Below, in pieces: positions 61,291 to 64,000 of a stretch of 64,000 bases of DNA. Both the position numbers and the translations under genes were made by a program. The stretch is taken from contig JABAKD010000018.1 in NCBI GenBank assembly GCA_012845835.1, positions 992,001 through 1,056,000 on the forward strand, given 5' to 3'. Source of the stretch: Undaria pinnatifida. Its lineage: Eukaryota; Sar; Phaeophyceae; Laminariales; Alariaceae. The notes under the pieces were generated by a model. The model was given only the letters and a program-made list of their open reading frames with translations. It searched no databases and had not been told where the DNA came from. The number at the start of each line of letters is the position of its first letter. Positions within the stretch are counted from its first letter, which is position 1.

Positions 61291-64000
61291 TTGGCTGCAG
61301 GAATTATGTTTTTTAGATTTCGACGACACCTCCCCAAAGTTCGCGATGCAATAGGTCCGGCAGACCATACCAACCCCTTGCCAAAGAAGAACCTACAATT
61401 AATAATATGTGTCGTGGAATGACGCCCATACGTGTGTGCAGTCACCCTGCCGTTGGCTAATTCCCCCGCGAAAAGATTCGCACAATAATAGGCGTGACAA
61501 GTTTCAGCTATATATACAATATAGTTGTGAATGGTGGAGTTTAAAAAATTGAAAACTGGGAAAGGCGATAAATCTCGTTTTTAGTTGATCGGTTGAGGTA
61601 CGCAACATCATCAACGAATCGTATTTCGGGACAACTGAAATTTGAATATACGGAAAAATGTATACACGTGAAGGACAATACTTAGAGAAAACCACGTTCA
61701 AATTGGGACATTTTTCAACTTCATGTGGCATGTTTACGGCGCGTCGAAGGCTACAGCAGGGTGGGCATTCCCATCGTTTCTACTGGGTTTGAGTCACTCG
61801 CACGACCTCAACGACCAAATACTCTAGGTAGTGAGCTTGTTGCAGTGTAGCTTACCGTTTTTTTGCAGATTGATATCGCTAGTTTTTATCCAACCCGAAA
61901 TCTCATAACAACAACAGAGGACGGGGGTTAGTCCCTCGAGAAACCCGGAGCTACGAACAAAAGGAGGCCGTTGACGTGACCCCCTACCGAAACCTGGACC
62001 TGCGGCAGCCTGGCGTGTTTTTCACGAAATCGACGACCACGGTTGATGCGATAAAACGCGAACATCAAAGAAAGGCGACCAGATAAATAGCCGCGCCCAC
62101 GTAGGCCTACAAGAGATACATCATCGGACTCCGGTGGTAGCGCCACAAGGAAATCATGGCGGCCGCTATGCCAATTTTCCAACGGATAGCTTTGCCAAGC
62201 ACCAAGAGACGCATGATACGTTAGAGGTGCACCACATTTCTTCTCGACCGAGGAAGTCTATAGCTCGTCCACAACCGGACTTCGAAGAAACAAAAGAGGG
62301 CCACACCCCATGAAGAGACACATGGGCTTAGTATACGAAAGCACATTGCACTCGAAGCGCGAGAACAAAAGGGTTTCATGTGTATGGAAAAAGTTTAGCG
62401 CTTTTTTCCGTTGACCAATGCGATCAACGCGGTTAGTTTCTTGTACTTGTACTGGCATAGCACGATAAAACTTCAATCAATCTACCTGGTCGCTGACACG
62501 CAAGTGAAGCACGCAGAGAAGCATCGTCAGAGAGACAGGTTCATGTCGCGATGTAGACTGGTTGAATTTGGTGCTGCTGTGAATTGTTGTGACTGCTGGT
62601 GTGATCGAGTACAACTGCGATTGCTTCTGTGAGATTTTCCTGTGGCAGCTGTTGTTAACTCCGTGGGCCAAATTCCCGACGATGGGTAATTCGCCGGATG
62701 CCGCGGCTCGCGGCATCACAAGCGATGAGGCGGAGGCTGCTCTGCGAGTCCCCGCCACCGCAGCTCTTCCTTGCTATGGATTTGCCTCCAGGGCGCCAGC
62801 GGTCGGTGCGTCTCGGACATCGACTGAGAGTGCCAAGTCGACTCGGCAAGGTGAGATGAATTACGCGGGTTCAATGATTGTTTCGATGACAATATGGCCG
62901 TGACCAGTGCTTGAATCGGTTTCTTTCTCACGGGAGGTAGCGATTGCCCGTGCTGACCAGGGCTCCAACTTCGACCTGTTCCTCCGCCAGTTCGCCAAGA
63001 ACAACTTTGGTCCGGCGGCTGCCTTAAGCGATGACGGTTACGCTCAAGAGAGGCAGTAGCAAAAAGCTCAACTGACCGATGCCATGATTACGTGGAAGAA
63101 GGTCGACACTTGTAGAATGCTGTGGGTTGTTTGGGGGCGTATCCCCCCACACCTCGGGGACTCCCCTTCTAACCAGCAGTCGTTTGTGATGAAGGTCATC
63201 CACGTACCGGCTAATGTGGTTCTCCAGCCACGTTCTTTGAGCTTCTTTGACATCGGGGCGAATGGGTCCCACGTAGACGGACCGGTCTGACACTCCTTTA
63301 TGGTCTCCGAACGCCCCGGCCTCTTTGGATTGGCCGTCGTCTGCATAACTATGGTAGGGCTCTTGCTCGGGCTCGACAACGATCTCCCATGTCCGGTTTG
63401 AGTAAACACTCTTGGTGAAGCGTTCATGGTGGCGATCCCGTGCCTGCGCGTTCACACCTTCAGTGGCTACAGTCTGCTGTCGATCTTAAAAGCGCATGAC
63501 GTGCTGTTCGAGATGGTCAACGCCAGATCGGCTGTTGGGTGAGCGAGCGCAAGCGCGCTGCACAGCATTCGTTCCCTTTTGTCGCCCCTCCCCGTGCTGG
63601 TACGGGTTTTGACTTCCCACCCATGCGTAAGCTTGTGCGTGCTCTTGAAATTCGTCGGGAGTCGGGCGGAATTGGTCAGGCTCGTGCTCAGCAGTACGTG
63701 TGGCGCTGAGAGACAGCACCCCCAAACGGAAGGCCGCCGCTCCCTTTGATGAGCTGGATCGCCTGGGACCAAAGGAAGAACCAATTCGAGCGCCCCCCTT
63801 GGTCTGCCGGATGTTCGCGTGCACTGGTCAACGCAATTTTTTCCTGGCACATCACTACATGCATCCCCCGCTGACTCGGCAGCCACGTCATCTCTATCCA
63901 ATCACAGAGGCGGTGGCATGGCAAATCTAGGCTGGCGGGCGAAGAGTTGCGGGCGTTGTCGTTGCGTGCGGACATCCCTGCAGAGAGCAACGGCGGGGGG
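61291..64000 (+). repeat. Near-identical duplicated block, copy 2 (continues past window)
   Basis: Same sequence as 40596-43306 at about 99.6% identity, starting TTGGCTGCAGGAATTATG directly after the last recognisable Ty3 gag sequence, and still matching at the last base of the window. It includes the left part of the DIRS-like fossil, in the same direction. It contains no host exon. Confidence 0.97.

Noticed and set aside
40596-64000. The two near-identical blocks as LTRs of one giant element
   Set aside because: Each block is over 2.7 kb and contains protein-like and MITE remains; the sequence between them includes host exon 16 and a separate Ty3 fossil in the opposite direction.
1-64000. 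CRISPR arrays, tRNA or rRNA genes
   Set aside because: No regular repeat-spacer series, no B-box-like GGTTCRANYCC with a matching cloverleaf, and no rRNA-like blocks were seen; a covariance-model search would be needed to exclude small RNAs.

Overview
The window is nuclear DNA from a eukaryote, most plausibly a photosynthetic stramenopile such as a brown alga. That assignment is inference. It rests on the style of the host gene, on a mix of DIRS-like and Ty3-like fossils, on a captured reading frame that starts like a plastid presequence, and on very long repeat-filled introns. There are no bacterial operons, no rRNA or tRNA genes that I could see, and no CRISPR arrays.

The main content is one host gene that is easy to miss because no single reading frame is long. 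At least 16 short exons (58 to 171 nt) on the + strand, from 137 to 49187, read in order as a Patched/NPC1-type RND-superfamily membrane protein with a sterol-sensing domain. Codon phases agree across 14 of the 15 exon joins seen. Exons 1-6 give the sterol-sensing membrane bundle, exon 7 the first helix of the second half, exons 8-12 the second lumenal domain, and exons 13-16 the C-terminal membrane bundle. About 1.75 kb of coding sequence (about 584 codons) is spread over 49 kb, so more than 96% of the locus is intron. The start lies before the window, one linker exon near 20-21 kb is unsettled, and the last exon was not found.

The introns are packed with repeats. By region: 0.6-1.5 kb palindromic repeats; 2.4-3.6 kb degenerate repeats; 4.0-6.1 kb a G-rich tandem array; 9.6-11.4 kb a near-palindromic minisatellite; 13-25 kb several MITE-like elements; 26.1-26.5 kb a 177-bp tandem duplication; 27.7-28.5 kb an inverted-repeat transposon carrying a captured reading frame; 30.1-30.5 kb a minisatellite; 33.9, 37.1, 37.5, 43.6 and 49.2 kb clear 250-bp MITEs. 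Intron 15 (40270-49016) holds a decayed DIRS-like fossil (RT, RNase H, tyrosine recombinase).

Downstream of the last exon seen there are more MITEs, an ATG/GAT microsatellite (53.5 kb) and, on the - strand, a broken Ty3-like fossil from 61290 down to about 55.8 kb. Its gag end is cut by a block starting at 61291 that is a nearly identical copy (about 99.6%) of 40596-43306 and runs off the window end. The simplest reading is a recent copy of the DIRS-containing block placed inside the Ty3 gag region.
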